DNA of 64,000 nt from Pseudomonas sp. G2-4 (GCF_030064125.1 NZ_CP125957.1:3410001-3474000), one strand, 5' to 3'. Shown: positions 1-8,576, numbered from the stretch's first letter. Program-made: numbers and translations. The notes: generated from the sequence alone by a model not told the origin.

Positions 1-54
1 CATCGCAGGCGGCCACTTTTATGCGATCGGCGAAGCGCTAACCCCATCAGTGAT

Positions 55-351
55 CTAGTGCAGTTTCAACCGAGGCTCGGTGCCTGGCCCCAGGTGGTTA
101 CCCAACATCAGTAATGCCGAGGGTACCAGGCCATAGAGCGCGACTTGGGGCATGCGGGACAGCGATGCATAGAACGCCCGCGCCAACCATCCTTCCAGCG
201 TCACACTGCCCGTGAGTTTACCCATCAGGTTACCCACCGCCGAATAGAGTGACAGCGAGACCAGCAAGCCATGGTCCCTGTAGACATAGGTCGGCAGGGC
301 TTTGCCTTCAAACCGGGCTTGCAGGCTCTTCGCCAGCGCCACCGTCGACAA
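55..351 (-). pseudogene. NADH dehydrogenase (NDH-2) C-terminal remnant
   Basis: The 98 residues match only the C-terminal end of type II NADH:quinone oxidoreductases: a YRDHG segment, then LVSLS..SAVGNLMGKL, an LEGWLARAFY membrane-anchoring helix and a PRLKLH tail. The FAD- and NADH-binding Rossmann domains, about 330 residues, are absent. An in-frame TGA lies immediately upstream of the TTG that opens the frame, and no ribosome site is visible. This is a gene fragment, not a small gene. The preserved tail suggests a fairly recent deletion or recombination near position 355. Confidence 0.8.
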
Positions 352-419
352 TCAAAATACGAGTGTCATTGAAGGCTCTCATTGCTTTTACTTGGGGGGA
401 CAGGACGGATCCTGTAGCG

Positions 420-451
420 CCCAGGCACATGGCGTTGCGCCGGTGCCTGGG
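420..451 (-). terminator. Hairpin after the OYE-SDR pair
   Basis: CCCAGGCAC (420-428) pairs with GTGCCTGGG (443-451) over a 14-base loop, just beyond the stop of the leftward SDR gene. A second small hairpin (ACAGGA/TCCTGT, 400-415) follows. There is no T-run, so rho-independent termination is uncertain. Confidence 0.35.
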
Positions 452-475
452 TAGGGTGATTTCAACGCTTATGAC

Positions 476-1219
476 TTACCAATCCTGGCGGGTCGGCGAA
501 ATGATCAGGTCGTTGACGGTGACGTTTTCAGGCTGATTTAGTGCATACACCACTGCGCGTCCAATATCGTCCGGCGAGATAGCGATTTTATTCAGCTCTT
601 GCGCCGCTTTACGGCCTGCCGGGTCGGTGACTTTATCGGCCCAACCGGTGTTGATCACACCCGGGCTGACCGTGTTGACACGGATGCCGTGCTGCACGCC
701 GAGTTCTTTACGCATCGACTCAGTCATGGCCTGCACGAAGAACTTAGTGGCGCTGTAGATACCCGCAGCAGGCCCGACCTGGTGACCGGCGACCGAATCC
801 ATATTCAGGATCTGGCCCGACTTCTGTTTCAGCATGAACGGCAACACCGCCGCGATACCATGCAGGTAGCCTTTGATGTTCACGTTGATCATCTTTTCCC
901 AATCATCGGTGGCCAGGTCGACCCAGTTAGAAAACAGCATCAAGCCTGCGTTGTTGATCAGGATATCCACCGAACCGAAAGAGTCCTGGGCGAATTGCGC
1001 GAGCGCTTTCATATCCTCAGGGTTGGTAACGTCGCTGACGCGACCTACCGCTTCACCGCCCTTGCCTTTCAACTCGCTGACGATGGCGTCCAGGCCTTGC
1101 TGGTCCAAGGCTGCTGCGACAATTCGAACGCCTTTGTCGGACAAGGCACGTGCCGATGCAGCACCCAGGCCGGACGATGCGCCAGTGATGATCGCGGTTT
1201 TATTCTGCAGATAGTTCAT
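476..1219 (-). CDS. Classical SDR oxidoreductase
   Basis: A 247-residue short-chain dehydrogenase/reductase. It has the cofactor motif TGASSGLG at residues 12-19, the NNAG motif, a catalytic Ser in the NMDSVAG stretch and the YSATK catalytic Tyr/Lys. Length and motifs are complete. The chosen ATG is preceded by GAGGAAC at good spacing; the longer open frame to 1360 has no such site. It lies 70 bp downstream of an OYE reductase on the same strand and is probably cotranscribed under the NemR-like operator. The likely reaction is NAD(P)H-dependent carbonyl reduction in the cytoplasm. The substrate is unknown, but the pairing with an ene-reductase suggests clean-up of enals, quinones or their products. 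Confidence 0.85.
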   Translation of the reverse strand: MNYLQNKTAIITGASSGLGAASARALSDKGVRIVAAALDQQGLDAIVSELKGKGGEAVGRVSDVTNPEDMKALAQFAQDSFGSVDILINNAGLMLFSNWVDLATDDWEKMINVNIKGYLHGIAAVLPFMLKQKSGQILNMDSVAGHQVGPAAGIYSATKFFVQAMTESMRKELGVQHGIRVNTVSPGVINTGWADKVTDPAGRKAAQELNKIAISPDDIGRAVVYALNQPENVTVNDLIISPTRQDW

Positions 1220-1289
1220 GGGCGTTCCTCTCGTTGGTGACTGCCCGTCTATGCGGGCAGTTTTTGGGGTTATCGCGGATATAAGGGGA

Positions 1290-2393
1290 TCAGTAGTTGC
1301 CGACTGGCCAATCGGTGTAGCCCTTGGCGCCGCCTCCGTAATACGACTCACGCGGTGCAATGGTCAGCTCGGCCCCACGACGCAAGCGCTCAATCAGGTC
1401 CGGGTTGGAGATAAACAGGCGACCAAACGCAACGGCGTCGATCTTGCCTTCGGCGCGGCGCTCAATAGCCATGTCCAGGTCGTAGTTGTTGTTGCCGATG
1501 AAGGGCCCGTTGAACTGTGCGCTCAATGCGTCCATGTCCACGCCTTCCGGCACTTCACGCGAGGTGGCGGTAGCGCCTTCAACGAAGTGCAGGTAAGCCA
1601 GATCGAATGCATTCAGTTGCTGGATCAGGTAGCCATGCATCGCCATGACATTGCTGTCGGGCGGCGTGTTGCCGGCATCAGGCGTCACCGGCGACAAACG
1701 AATGCCAACCCGGTCGTTGCCCCAGATCTTGACGATTGCGTCGGTAACTTCCAGGGTCAGGCGCGCACGGTTCTCGATGGAGCCGCCGTACTGGTCGGTG
1801 CGATGGTTGGTCGAGTCCCGCAGGAACTGGTCCAGCAGGTAGCTGTTGGCCGAGTGAACCTCGACCCCGTCAAAACCGGCACGCTTGGCATTCTCGGCAG
1901 CACGCTTGTACTGCTCGATGATCCCCGGGATCTCATCGGTTTCGAGCGCCCGTGGCATCGACACCGGGACGAAACCGTTGGTGGTGTAGGTGTCACCTTC
2001 AGCCTTGATCGCGGAAGGCGCGACCGGTGCGGCACCGTCAGGTTGCAACTCGACACTGGAGAACCGCCCCACGTGCCACAGCTGGCTGACGATCTTGCCG
2101 CCGGCTGCATGCACGGCATCCGTGACTTTCTTCCAGCCCGCAACCTGCTCTTCGCTCCAGATGCCAGGGGTGGCCGCGTAACCGCGCCCTTGCGCGGAAA
2201 TATTGGTGGCCTCGGCGACGATCAAGCCCGCCGTGGCGCGTTGAGCGTAATACTCGGCGTGCAGTTCGTTGGGAATGCCATCTTCGGCGTAGCGGCTGCG
2301 GGTTACAGGCGCCATCAAAATACGGTTGGCGAGTTTCATCGCGCCCAGGTCGATGGGGGTGAATAAGTCGGTACGAGTGGCATTGTCTGTCAT
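1290..2393 (-). CDS. nemA: NemA-type ene-reductase (OYE family)
   Basis: A 367-residue FMN-dependent TIM-barrel flavoenzyme of the Old Yellow Enzyme family, nearest in style to N-ethylmaleimide reductase. Visible signatures are the N-terminal MAPVTRSR, the substrate pair H180/N183 in VHSANSY with Y185, and RTDQYGGSIENRAR (FMN phosphate side). These enzymes reduce activated C=C bonds (enones, maleimides, nitro-esters) with NADPH. The ATG at 2393 has TGAGG 7 nt upstream and is preferred over one at 2405. A 19-bp NemR-like operator lies just upstream at 2411-2429, and the tetR gene is immediately beyond, as in nemRA operons. The SDR gene follows on the same strand. The symbol is given by homology and context. 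Confidence 0.85.
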   Translation of the reverse strand: MTDNATRTDLFTPIDLGAMKLANRILMAPVTRSRYAEDGIPNELHAEYYAQRATAGLIVAEATNISAQGRGYAATPGIWSEEQVAGWKKVTDAVHAAGGKIVSQLWHVGRFSSVELQPDGAAPVAPSAIKAEGDTYTTNGFVPVSMPRALETDEIPGIIEQYKRAAENAKRAGFDGVEVHSANSYLLDQFLRDSTNHRTDQYGGSIENRARLTLEVTDAIVKIWGNDRVGIRLSPVTPDAGNTPPDSNVMAMHGYLIQQLNAFDLAYLHFVEGATATSREVPEGVDMDALSAQFNGPFIGNNNYDLDMAIERRAEGKIDAVAFGRLFISNPDLIERLRRGAELTIAPRESYYGGGAKGYTDWPVGNY

Positions 2394-2410
2394 GATAGAC
2401 CTCATTTAAA

Positions 2411-2429
2411 TAGACCGGTCGTCTAGTAA
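2411..2429. promoter_or_regulatory. NemR-like operator copy 1
   Basis: TAGACCGGTCGTCTAGTAA lies between the end of the tetR gene and the OYE start. Its core is an imperfect dyad (TAGAC/GTCTA). The identical 19-mer recurs at 3051-3069 in front of the tetR gene. It resembles the TAGACC-type box known for NemR, so this copy probably represses the OYE-SDR pair. Confidence 0.75.
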
Positions 2430-2445
2430 GTTGGTAAAAAAATAG

Positions 2446-3027
2446 TTACGACAAAAGTCGCTTTGCCAGAGTCAGGGATGTTTCAAAGGCGTCATCGCGC
2501 TTGCCGATCTTCATCATCAACGAAGCACCGAGCCAAACCTGATAGAGCGATTGCGCAAGCGTCGCGCTGGGCGCTGTGGACGTGATCGAACCATCGACAA
2601 GCCCCTGCTCAATACAGCGCTCAAGTTTTGCATGGATGGCCTGCGTACCTCGGTCGAGCACCAGGCGCATGCCCTCCGAGAGGTCACAGACCTCGGCGCC
2701 CAATTTGACCACCAGGCACTTGTCGGTCGGCAAATCAGAGCACTGGGTTTGCGCCCAATACTGGAAGTAACTCAGCAACCTTTGCGCGGCGGGTGCAGAG
2801 CCCATCAACAGCGTGTCGACTGTTTCGAGGTAGTCGGAAAAATACTGTTCAAGCAATGCCTGACCAAATTCTTCCTTGGATTTGAAGTAGTGGTAGAACG
2901 AACCTTTCGGCACGCTCGCAGCCGCTACCACCTCAGCTAACCCTACGCTGGTGTAGCCTTTGCGAGTCATCAACGTCCTGGCGACATCCAGGATGTGTTG
3001 GCGTGTCTCAGAATGATGCTTTTTCAT
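2446..3027 (-). CDS. nemR: NemR-like TetR redox repressor
   Basis: A 193-residue TetR-family regulator. The N-terminal helix-turn-helix contains VPKGSFYHYFKSKEEF (about 39-54). The C-terminal sensor domain retains the NemR hallmark KCLVVKLGAEVCDLSEGM. Cys104 aligns with Cys106 of E. coli NemR, the residue known to sense electrophiles and hypochlorous acid, and Cys114 aligns with a second NemR cysteine. It lies upstream of the OYE gene on the same strand with an identical operator on each side, so autoregulation plus control of OYE-SDR is likely. A close paralogue is encoded at 6913-7494. Confidence 0.85.
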   Translation of the reverse strand: MKKHHSETRQHILDVARTLMTRKGYTSVGLAEVVAAASVPKGSFYHYFKSKEEFGQALLEQYFSDYLETVDTLLMGSAPAAQRLLSYFQYWAQTQCSDLPTDKCLVVKLGAEVCDLSEGMRLVLDRGTQAIHAKLERCIEQGLVDGSITSTAPSATLAQSLYQVWLGASLMMKIGKRDDAFETSLTLAKRLLS

Positions 3028-3050
3028 AATGCAGCCACTCTAATTAAAAC

Positions 3051-3069
3051 TAGACCGGTCGTCTAGTAA
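3051..3069. promoter_or_regulatory. NemR-like operator copy 2
   Basis: An exact second copy of TAGACCGGTCGTCTAGTAA, 24 bp upstream of the tetR start and 65 bp before a rightward LysR-type fragment. It is probably the autoregulatory site and could also affect the divergent gene. Confidence 0.75.
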
Positions 3070-3133
3070 ATTTTAGAATAGCCTCACGTTCTACGACCAA
3101 CGGCGAACGAAGACAAATGACAGGGTCAAGCTC

Positions 3134-3457
3134 ATGAACACCCCTCCCCCCACGTCAACGTTCAACACCGAGTGCCTTGCGCAATTCAACCTCAATTGCC
3201 TGGTGATCTTCGCTGCGCTTTATCAGGAAAAAAGTGTCACCAGGGCGTCCGAGCGCTTGAACATTGGACAGCCCGCAGTCAGCAACAGTCTGTCCAAGCT
3301 CAGGCTGCTTTTTCAGGATCCGTTGTTTTTTCGCCGAAACGCTGAGATGGTGCCCACCGCAGTCGCTGATGACATTGCGAAGCATGTGATACCGCTATTG
3401 AGCGGTATTGGCCACGTGCTTGAGCGCTACAACGTACCGCCCCTTGCGCACGCGTAA
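3134..3457 (+). pseudogene. LysR regulator, DNA-binding half only
   Basis: The 107 residues contain a typical LysR winged helix-turn-helix (LNCLVIFAALYQEKSVTRASERLNIGQPAVSNSLSKLR, then FQDPLFFRR). The frame stops at 3457, before any effector-binding domain, and the following 120 bp hold no remnant of one. LysR proteins are normally about 300 residues. It may be a decayed gene or a short DNA-binding protein. The ATG has no strong ribosome site. It is divergent from nemR and shares its operator region. Confidence 0.65.
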
Positions 3458-3579
3458 CGCGCCGACCTGAACTCTCAAAATTACGCTGCGCAACCGAAAA
3501 TTTCATTTTGTGTATCATTGGGCAGAACTTTCTTCCAGGCATGCTCGTCTGGCGATACGCCCCCAAGGTGCTGCACTCA

Positions 3580-4212
3580 ATGACCAACTCCCCTCCAATC
3601 TCTGTTCCACGCGCAAAAGGACGCCCGCGCGCGTTTGATCGAGACCAGGCTCTGCTGCAGGCGCTGGCAGTGTTTTGGAGGCGTGGCTACGAGCCGGCCT
3701 CTGTGGCGGAATTGTGTTCAGCCATGAGCATCAGCCCTCCCAGCCTGTATGCGGCGTTCGGCAACAAAGCCAAGTTGTTTCTGGAAGCGGTTGCCTACTA
3801 CGAAGCGACGTTCTGGGATGCCACGTGGGAGCGCATGGACACCGAGCCGGACATCGTGCGCGCCATCAGCGAGTTCTTCCACACCTCAGCGTCGATCCTG
3901 ACCGAACCCGAGGCGCCCTGTGGCTGCATGGTCGTCCTCGCGGCAGTCAATGTCTCCGACGATGCCGGTGAAGTCACCGCGACCCTCAAGGCCTTGCGCC
4001 AGGAAGGCCGTGACTACTTACAGCAGCGCTTGGATCGCGCAGTGGAACAAGGTCAGCTCAAACCGGAAACCAACACTCGCCTGCTCGCCGCGGCCTTGAA
4101 TACATTGCTCGAAGGCATGTCCCTGCAGGCACATGACGCTGCCAGCCGGGAAGATCTGCAAGGCATCGGCGCAACAGCCGTAGCGATGCTGAGCCCTTCC
4201 CTCTCAACGTGA
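3580..4212 (+). CDS. TetR/AcrR family regulator
   Basis: A 210-residue TetR repressor. GRPRAFDRDQALLQALAVFWRRGYEPASVAELCSAM is followed by the recognition helix stretch SPPSLYAAFGNKAKLF and an all-helical ligand domain with Cys residues in APCGCMVV. The ATG at 3580 fits the family start; the open frame extends upstream to 3508 without family similarity. The neighbours are a broken LysR and a broken aminotransferase, so its target is not evident. The effector is unknown. Confidence 0.8.
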   Translation: MTNSPPISVPRAKGRPRAFDRDQALLQALAVFWRRGYEPASVAELCSAMSISPPSLYAAFGNKAKLFLEAVAYYEATFWDATWERMDTEPDIVRAISEFFHTSASILTEPEAPCGCMVVLAAVNVSDDAGEVTATLKALRQEGRDYLQQRLDRAVEQGQLKPETNTRLLAAALNTLLEGMSLQAHDAASREDLQGIGATAVAMLSPSLST

Positions 4213-4230
4213 CTAAACCCGGCGCTGCAT

Positions 4231-5288
4231 TCAAGCAAGCTGTTCACACGAGGCCTTGATGCGCGCGCACACCTGCTCCAGCTGCACGGTGGAGGTCGCA
4301 AAGGAGATGCGGAAATACCCCTCCAACCCAAACGCACTCCCCGGTACCACCGCCACCTGTGCGGCTTCGAGCAGGTACTGGCAGACATCCACGTCATTAG
4401 TCAGCATCACACCTGCAGGCGTTTTGCGCCCGAACAGCCCCGAGCATGAAGGGAAGAGATAAAAAGCGCCCTCCGGACGGCGACATACCAGGCCGGGAGT
4501 GGTGTTAAAAGCGTCCAGGCAAAGATCCCTGCGCTGACGAAACACTTCAACGCGCTCAGCCAGAAAATCGATAGGCCCGTCCAGCGCTGCCACGGCAGCC
4601 GCCTGGGATATCGCGCAGGGGTTGCTCGTGGTCTGCGATTGAATGGTGGCCATGGCAGCAATTAGAGGTTTAGGACCGCCCGCATAACCAATGCGCCAGC
4701 CCGTCATAGAATAGGCCTTTGAAACGCCATTCACGGTCAGCACGCGACCATGTAACGCCGGCACCTGCGAAGCCAGCGTGGAAAACACCCAACGGTACGC
4801 GGCGTGATGGCTTGCTGGAGTTGCTCGGCGGTGATCTTGAAATGCTGATGGGACGCGCAGGGGATTTCCACGGGCGTGCCCCCCGCCAGGCGCACCATGT
4901 CCGGATAGGACACCCAGTAAGGCGCAGGAATGATGACTTCATCCCCGGGGTTAAGGGTGGCCTGCAGCGCATTGATCAGTACTTGCTTGCCGCCAGTGCC
5001 GACGCTGATTTCGTCGATGGCGTAGGTGATGCCGTTTTCACGCTGAAACTTTCGAACGATCGCCGCCTTGAGTTCGGGCGTACCATCCACATCGGTGTAG
5101 CGAGTCTGGCCTGCATCAATCGCCGTTTTGGCCGCTGCATTGATGTGGTCAGGGGTGGGAAAGTCCGGCTCGCCCGTGGACAGGCTAATGATATCGGCCC
5201 CATTGCGGCGCAGCTCTGCAGCCTTGCGCGTGATTGCCAGCGTTGGCGAGGGTTTAACTGCTTTCAGCAGATTTCCGAGCAATTGCAT
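4231..5288 (-). pseudogene. Aspartate aminotransferase, internally deleted
   Basis: Two overlapping frames are the two ends of one class-I PLP aminotransferase of the AspC/AatA type. The first (5288 to about 4790) runs from MQLLGNLLKAVKPSPTLAI to QQAITPRTV. The second, in another frame, resumes at FSTLASQVPALHGR and carries the PLP-lysine motif VNGVSKAYSMTGWRIGYAGGP to the C terminus. About 50 residues between them are missing, covering the usual NSPSNPTG and D..Y cofactor-binding elements, and the join is out of frame near 4788. The product cannot be active. Confidence 0.85.
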
Positions 5289-5467
5289 GGGGCCACTCTT
5301 TCAGCTTTTGTTGATAGAGCATCAATGCTAGCGGCCTCTGGCAGACAATTAAAACAATATAAATGGATGCAGAAAATCAATTTTATTTGTTTATTCCTGG
5401 CCGTTTTTTTGGCCTCTTGCGCAGATTGATCAACAGGTAAGTGCCCCGGGCCAAATCTCCCAAGCGC

Positions 5468-5499
5468 TTGACATATTCTGTAGTGAGCAATATAGAATA
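5468..5499 (+). promoter_or_regulatory. Sigma-70 promoter with embedded dyad
   Basis: TTGACA (5468-5473), 17-bp spacer, TATAGA (5491-5496), in front of the SDR-like pair at 5583. An inverted repeat TATTCT (5474-5479)/AGAATA (5494-5499) spans the spacer and the -10, a typical position for a repressor site. Confidence 0.6.
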
Positions 5500-5582
5500 A
5501 CCCTCAGCGTGCATTCGCCAACAGCGTTTGCAGGTTCGCTTGAGCGGGCCATTTTTGAAACATCGCCTGATCTGGAGGAGCT

Positions 5583-6254
5583 ATGCACTCAGTTTTTATC
5601 GTCGGTGGTTCGGGTAAAGTGGCCCGAAGCCTGGCTCAACAGCTGGCAGAACGAGGCCATCAACCACGTTCGTTGTACCGGCATGATGAACAGGCCGAGG
5701 GGCTCAAAGCGCTCGGCGCCAGCCCCGTTGCAGGTAACTTGCTTGAGCTTGACACAGAGGCTCTGGCCAAGTTGATGACGGGCAGTGACATCGTGGTCTT
5801 CGCGGCCGGTGCCGGCGGCAAAGGCGGCGCGCAGATGACGGATGCCATCGACGGTCACGGCTTGGAGCTGTCTGTAGCCGCAGCTCAGTTGGCGGGTATC
5901 CGGCGTTTCATCTTAGTGTCGGCGTTTCCAGAAGCATCGCGTGGCAGATCGGTTTCCGAGACCTTCGAAAATTACATGGTCGTGAAAAAGCGCGCCGACG
6001 TGCACTTGGCCGCAACCGATCTCGACTGGGTCATCCTGCGCCCAGGCAACTTGCTGGACTCGCCGGGCACAGGCAAAGTCCACGCCGGCCTGGCTATCCC
6101 CTATGGCGACGTGCCACGCGAGGATGTGGCCGCAGCCCTGTTGCAGATCATCGAACAGCCCGGCGTGAGTCGCGTCATTATCGAACTGACCCAAGGCAGC
6201 ACACCGGTCAATGAGGCTTTCCAGAGTTTTGTGCGGGATAGCACTCAAGGATGA
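5583..6254 (+). CDS. Atypical SDR, NAD(P)-binding protein
   Basis: A 223-residue NAD(P)H-binding protein of the atypical SDR group (YwnB/NmrA-like). It opens with the Rossmann glycine motif VGGSGKVAR at about 7-15 and has the VVFAAGAGGKGG stretch and LDWVILRPGNL, typical of NAD(P)H-binding PF13460-type proteins. The ribosome site GGAGGAG is excellent. It overlaps the next gene by 4 bp (ATGA), indicating translational coupling. A strong promoter lies upstream. The function is probably reduction of, or binding to, a small carbonyl compound or quinone; the substrate cannot be read. Confidence 0.8.
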   Translation: MHSVFIVGGSGKVARSLAQQLAERGHQPRSLYRHDEQAEGLKALGASPVAGNLLELDTEALAKLMTGSDIVVFAAGAGGKGGAQMTDAIDGHGLELSVAAAQLAGIRRFILVSAFPEASRGRSVSETFENYMVVKKRADVHLAATDLDWVILRPGNLLDSPGTGKVHAGLAIPYGDVPREDVAAALLQIIEQPGVSRVIIELTQGSTPVNEAFQSFVRDSTQG

Positions 6255-6916
6255 ACGAACCCACAACATTCAAGCTGCTACTGGTCGGTGCAAGCGGGCT
6301 GGTTGGCAGCCATGTATTGGATCTGGCCCTGTCGGATCCGCGCGTCGGCAAGGTCTACGCGCCAACACGCAAGGCCTTGGCGGTGCACCCTAAACTCATC
6401 GCCACGCCCACCGATTTTGATCGCTTGGACGAACAGGCAGATCTCTGGCACGCGGATGCGGTGATCTGCACATTGGGCACCACGCTCAAAACAGCCGGTT
6501 CCAGAGCCGCCTTCGAGCGAGTCGACCACACCTACCCATTGGCAGTGGCCAAGCTTGCGCGCGCTCACGGAACGTCGGCCTATGTGCTCAATTCAGCTAT
6601 CGGCGCAGACGCGGGATCTTCGTTTTTCTATAACCAGGTCAAAGGCCGCCTGGAGAAGGATTTGGCGAAGGTGGGGTTTAAATCGCTTACCTATGTGCGG
6701 CCCGGTGTCATCGGGGGCAAGCGTGAGGAGGTGCGCCATGCCGAACGTGCACTGATTCTGATGCTCAAGCTTGCGTCGCCGCTGTTACCGGAACGCTGGC
6801 GTCTCAATCCCCCGGCGCTGATTGCGCGGGCATTGCTTCAAGCCGCGATCAGTCAGGCCCCTGGCATTCATGTTGTGCCATCGAGCAGCATGACCAAGCC
6901 TGCCGATCAACACTAA
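6251..6916 (+). CDS. Atypical SDR oxidoreductase (HTATIP2-like)
   Basis: A 221-residue Rossmann protein starting KLLLVGASGLVGSHVLDLAL. VICTLGTTLKTAGSRAAFERVDHTYPLAVAKLARAHG and FYNQVKGRLEKDL are characteristic of the small NAD(P)-dependent HTATIP2/YraR-like oxidoreductases. It is translationally coupled to the preceding SDR-like gene by a 4-bp overlap. Its stop codon overlaps the stop of the convergent tetR gene. Substrate unknown. Confidence 0.8.
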   Translation: MNEPTTFKLLLVGASGLVGSHVLDLALSDPRVGKVYAPTRKALAVHPKLIATPTDFDRLDEQADLWHADAVICTLGTTLKTAGSRAAFERVDHTYPLAVAKLARAHGTSAYVLNSAIGADAGSSFFYNQVKGRLEKDLAKVGFKSLTYVRPGVIGGKREEVRHAERALILMLKLASPLLPERWRLNPPALIARALLQAAISQAPGIHVVPSSSMTKPADQH

Positions 6917-7494
6917 GCCAACAAGCGTCGGCTCATATCAAGCGCAGCATCAAAAGGCTCGCGTGTTCTGTTGACCTTGACCAGCAACGAGGCGCCCAAC
7001 CACATCTGGTAGAGCGCCTCAGCCAATATTGCTGAGTCAACCGACGCACTTATGGAGCCATCTGCTTTACCCTGCTCAACACAACGAACCATCCGCTCGA
7101 TGATCAGGGCAGTCCCTTTTTCAAGCACACCGCGCATGTTTTCGGACAGGTCACACACTTCCGCACCCAATTTGACCACCAGGCATTTTTGATCAGTGTG
7201 ATCAAACGCCTGCGTCTCGGCCCAATAGCGTAGATAGCTCAGCAAACGTTCAGCGCCGGAGCCCTCGCTGGCCAATTGCACATCGACCCGCGTGAGGTAC
7301 TCTTCAAAGTACTCTTCGAGCAGCGCTTGGCCGAACTCGTCCTTGGAACGAAAGTAGTGATAGAACGACCCTTTAGGTACACCCGCGGCCGCGAGCAACT
7401 CGGTAAGGCCGACGGCGGTGTAACCTTTTTGGGTCATAAGCGACCTGGCGACATCGATGATGTGCTGGCGCATGTCATGGGCGGGTTTCTTCAT
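6913..7494 (-). CDS. Second NemR-like TetR repressor
   Basis: A 193-residue TetR protein, a close paralogue of the one at 2446-3027: the same HTH (VPKGSFYHYFRSKDEF) and the same sensor segment KCLVVKLGAEVCDLSENM, with Cys104 and Cys114 at identical positions. The ATG at 7494 matches its paralogue's start. Its coding end overlaps the convergent SDR gene by 4 bp. The 19-bp operator found around the first copy is not present upstream, so the two have probably diverged in DNA specificity. The SDR pair next door is a possible target. Confidence 0.8.
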   Translation of the reverse strand: MKKPAHDMRQHIIDVARSLMTQKGYTAVGLTELLAAAGVPKGSFYHYFRSKDEFGQALLEEYFEEYLTRVDVQLASEGSGAERLLSYLRYWAETQAFDHTDQKCLVVKLGAEVCDLSENMRGVLEKGTALIIERMVRCVEQGKADGSISASVDSAILAEALYQMWLGASLLVKVNRTREPFDAALDMSRRLLA

Positions 7495-7530
7495 AATGCG
7501 GCGCATGCTAGCAAAAAAATGATCTAGCGT

Positions 7531-7552
7531 CAGGCGCCCGTTAGAGCGCCTG
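7531..7552. promoter_or_regulatory. Dyad in tetR/lysR intergenic region
   Basis: CAGGCGC (7531-7537) and GCGCCTG (7546-7552) form a perfect 7-bp-arm inverted repeat 37 bp before the tetR start. It is followed by an AT-rich stretch (about 7598-7645) leading to the lysR gene. It could be an operator or a transcript hairpin; nothing distinguishes these. Confidence 0.35.
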
Positions 7553-7647
7553 CCGTTTGTTCACCTGCATCGGAGGCAATTTTATGCAGCGCTTCAGCGA
7601 CAAAAATATAAATATATTTCGAAGTAAAACATAATTATTATTTGAGC

Positions 7648-8523
7648 ATGATCAAAGAACTGAAAACACTTATCGCTGTGGCGAGAGAAGGCACGTTTGC
7701 GGCTGCCGGCAGCAAAATCGGCCTCACCCAAGCCGCCGTCAGCGCCCAGATGCAACGCCTTGAGGCAGAGCTAGGGGTAGAGCTGTTCGACCGTAAGGGA
7801 CGCTCGGCTCAGCTCAATCGAATGGGTCACCAGGTTTTGGCGCAGGGTCAGGAACTGGTACGCCAATTTAAAGATCTGGGCTCGACATCGGTGGGTCTTC
7901 CTGCGAACGTTTTGGTCACCATTGGAGCGATTGCCTCGGTTCAGCGCTCCTTCTTGCCAGAAGCCCTGGCTGAATTTCATCAACGATCTGCGCAATGCAG
8001 GACGCGAGTCCTCCCCGGCTTGTCGATGGAGTTGGTGAACCAAGTCGATTCAGGCGAAATCGATATGGCCGCGATCATCCGCCCGCCCTTCTCGCTTCAC
8101 AGTGATCTGCGCTGGACAACCTTGGCACGAGAACCTTACCGGCTGATCGTCCCCGCCGATATGCAGGGAGACGATTGGGCTGAATTGGTATCGAGCCAAC
8201 CCTTTATCCGCTATGACCGTTCATCTTTTGGCGGGCGCCAGGTTGATAGGTTCTTGCGTCAAACCCATTTTTCATTGCATGAAGTCTGCGAACTCGATGA
8301 GCTGGACGCGATCATCAAACTGGTTGCGAATGGCGTCGGTGTGGCCCTGGTACCGGAAACGGCCACTCGTAAGGAATGGCCTGCTGAAGTGCGCGCGATC
8401 GACCTGAAACAACGCACATTCCATCGCGACATAGGGCTGATTCATCGTGCACGCCGCAGCCTTACCGAGCCAGTAAAATTACTGGCTCAGCTGATTATTG
8501 AGCAGGCCGTGAAGAAGCATTAG
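7648..8523 (+). CDS. LysR-family transcriptional regulator
   Basis: A 291-residue full-length LysR regulator. The N-terminal winged HTH is MIKELKTLIAVAREGTFAAAGSKIGLTQAAVSAQMQRLEAELGVELFDR; the periplasmic-binding-like effector domain follows (LPEALAEFHQRSAQC..., IIRPPFSLHSDLRW, GVGVALVPE). The ATG at 7648 was chosen over an upstream TTG. It is divergent from the second nemR-like gene. Effector and targets are unknown. Confidence 0.85.
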   Translation: MIKELKTLIAVAREGTFAAAGSKIGLTQAAVSAQMQRLEAELGVELFDRKGRSAQLNRMGHQVLAQGQELVRQFKDLGSTSVGLPANVLVTIGAIASVQRSFLPEALAEFHQRSAQCRTRVLPGLSMELVNQVDSGEIDMAAIIRPPFSLHSDLRWTTLAREPYRLIVPADMQGDDWAELVSSQPFIRYDRSSFGGRQVDRFLRQTHFSLHEVCELDELDAIIKLVANGVGVALVPETATRKEWPAEVRAIDLKQRTFHRDIGLIHRARRSLTEPVKLLAQLIIEQAVKKH

Positions 8524-8576
8524 ACGCCAAACATCATTGGAATATTGGAGAGCATGCCGAACGGAGTAAACAGCAA

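Noticed and set aside
1218..2366. 382-codon rightward frame over the first OYE gene
   Set aside because: Antisense of a well-supported flavoenzyme gene; the translation resembles no family.
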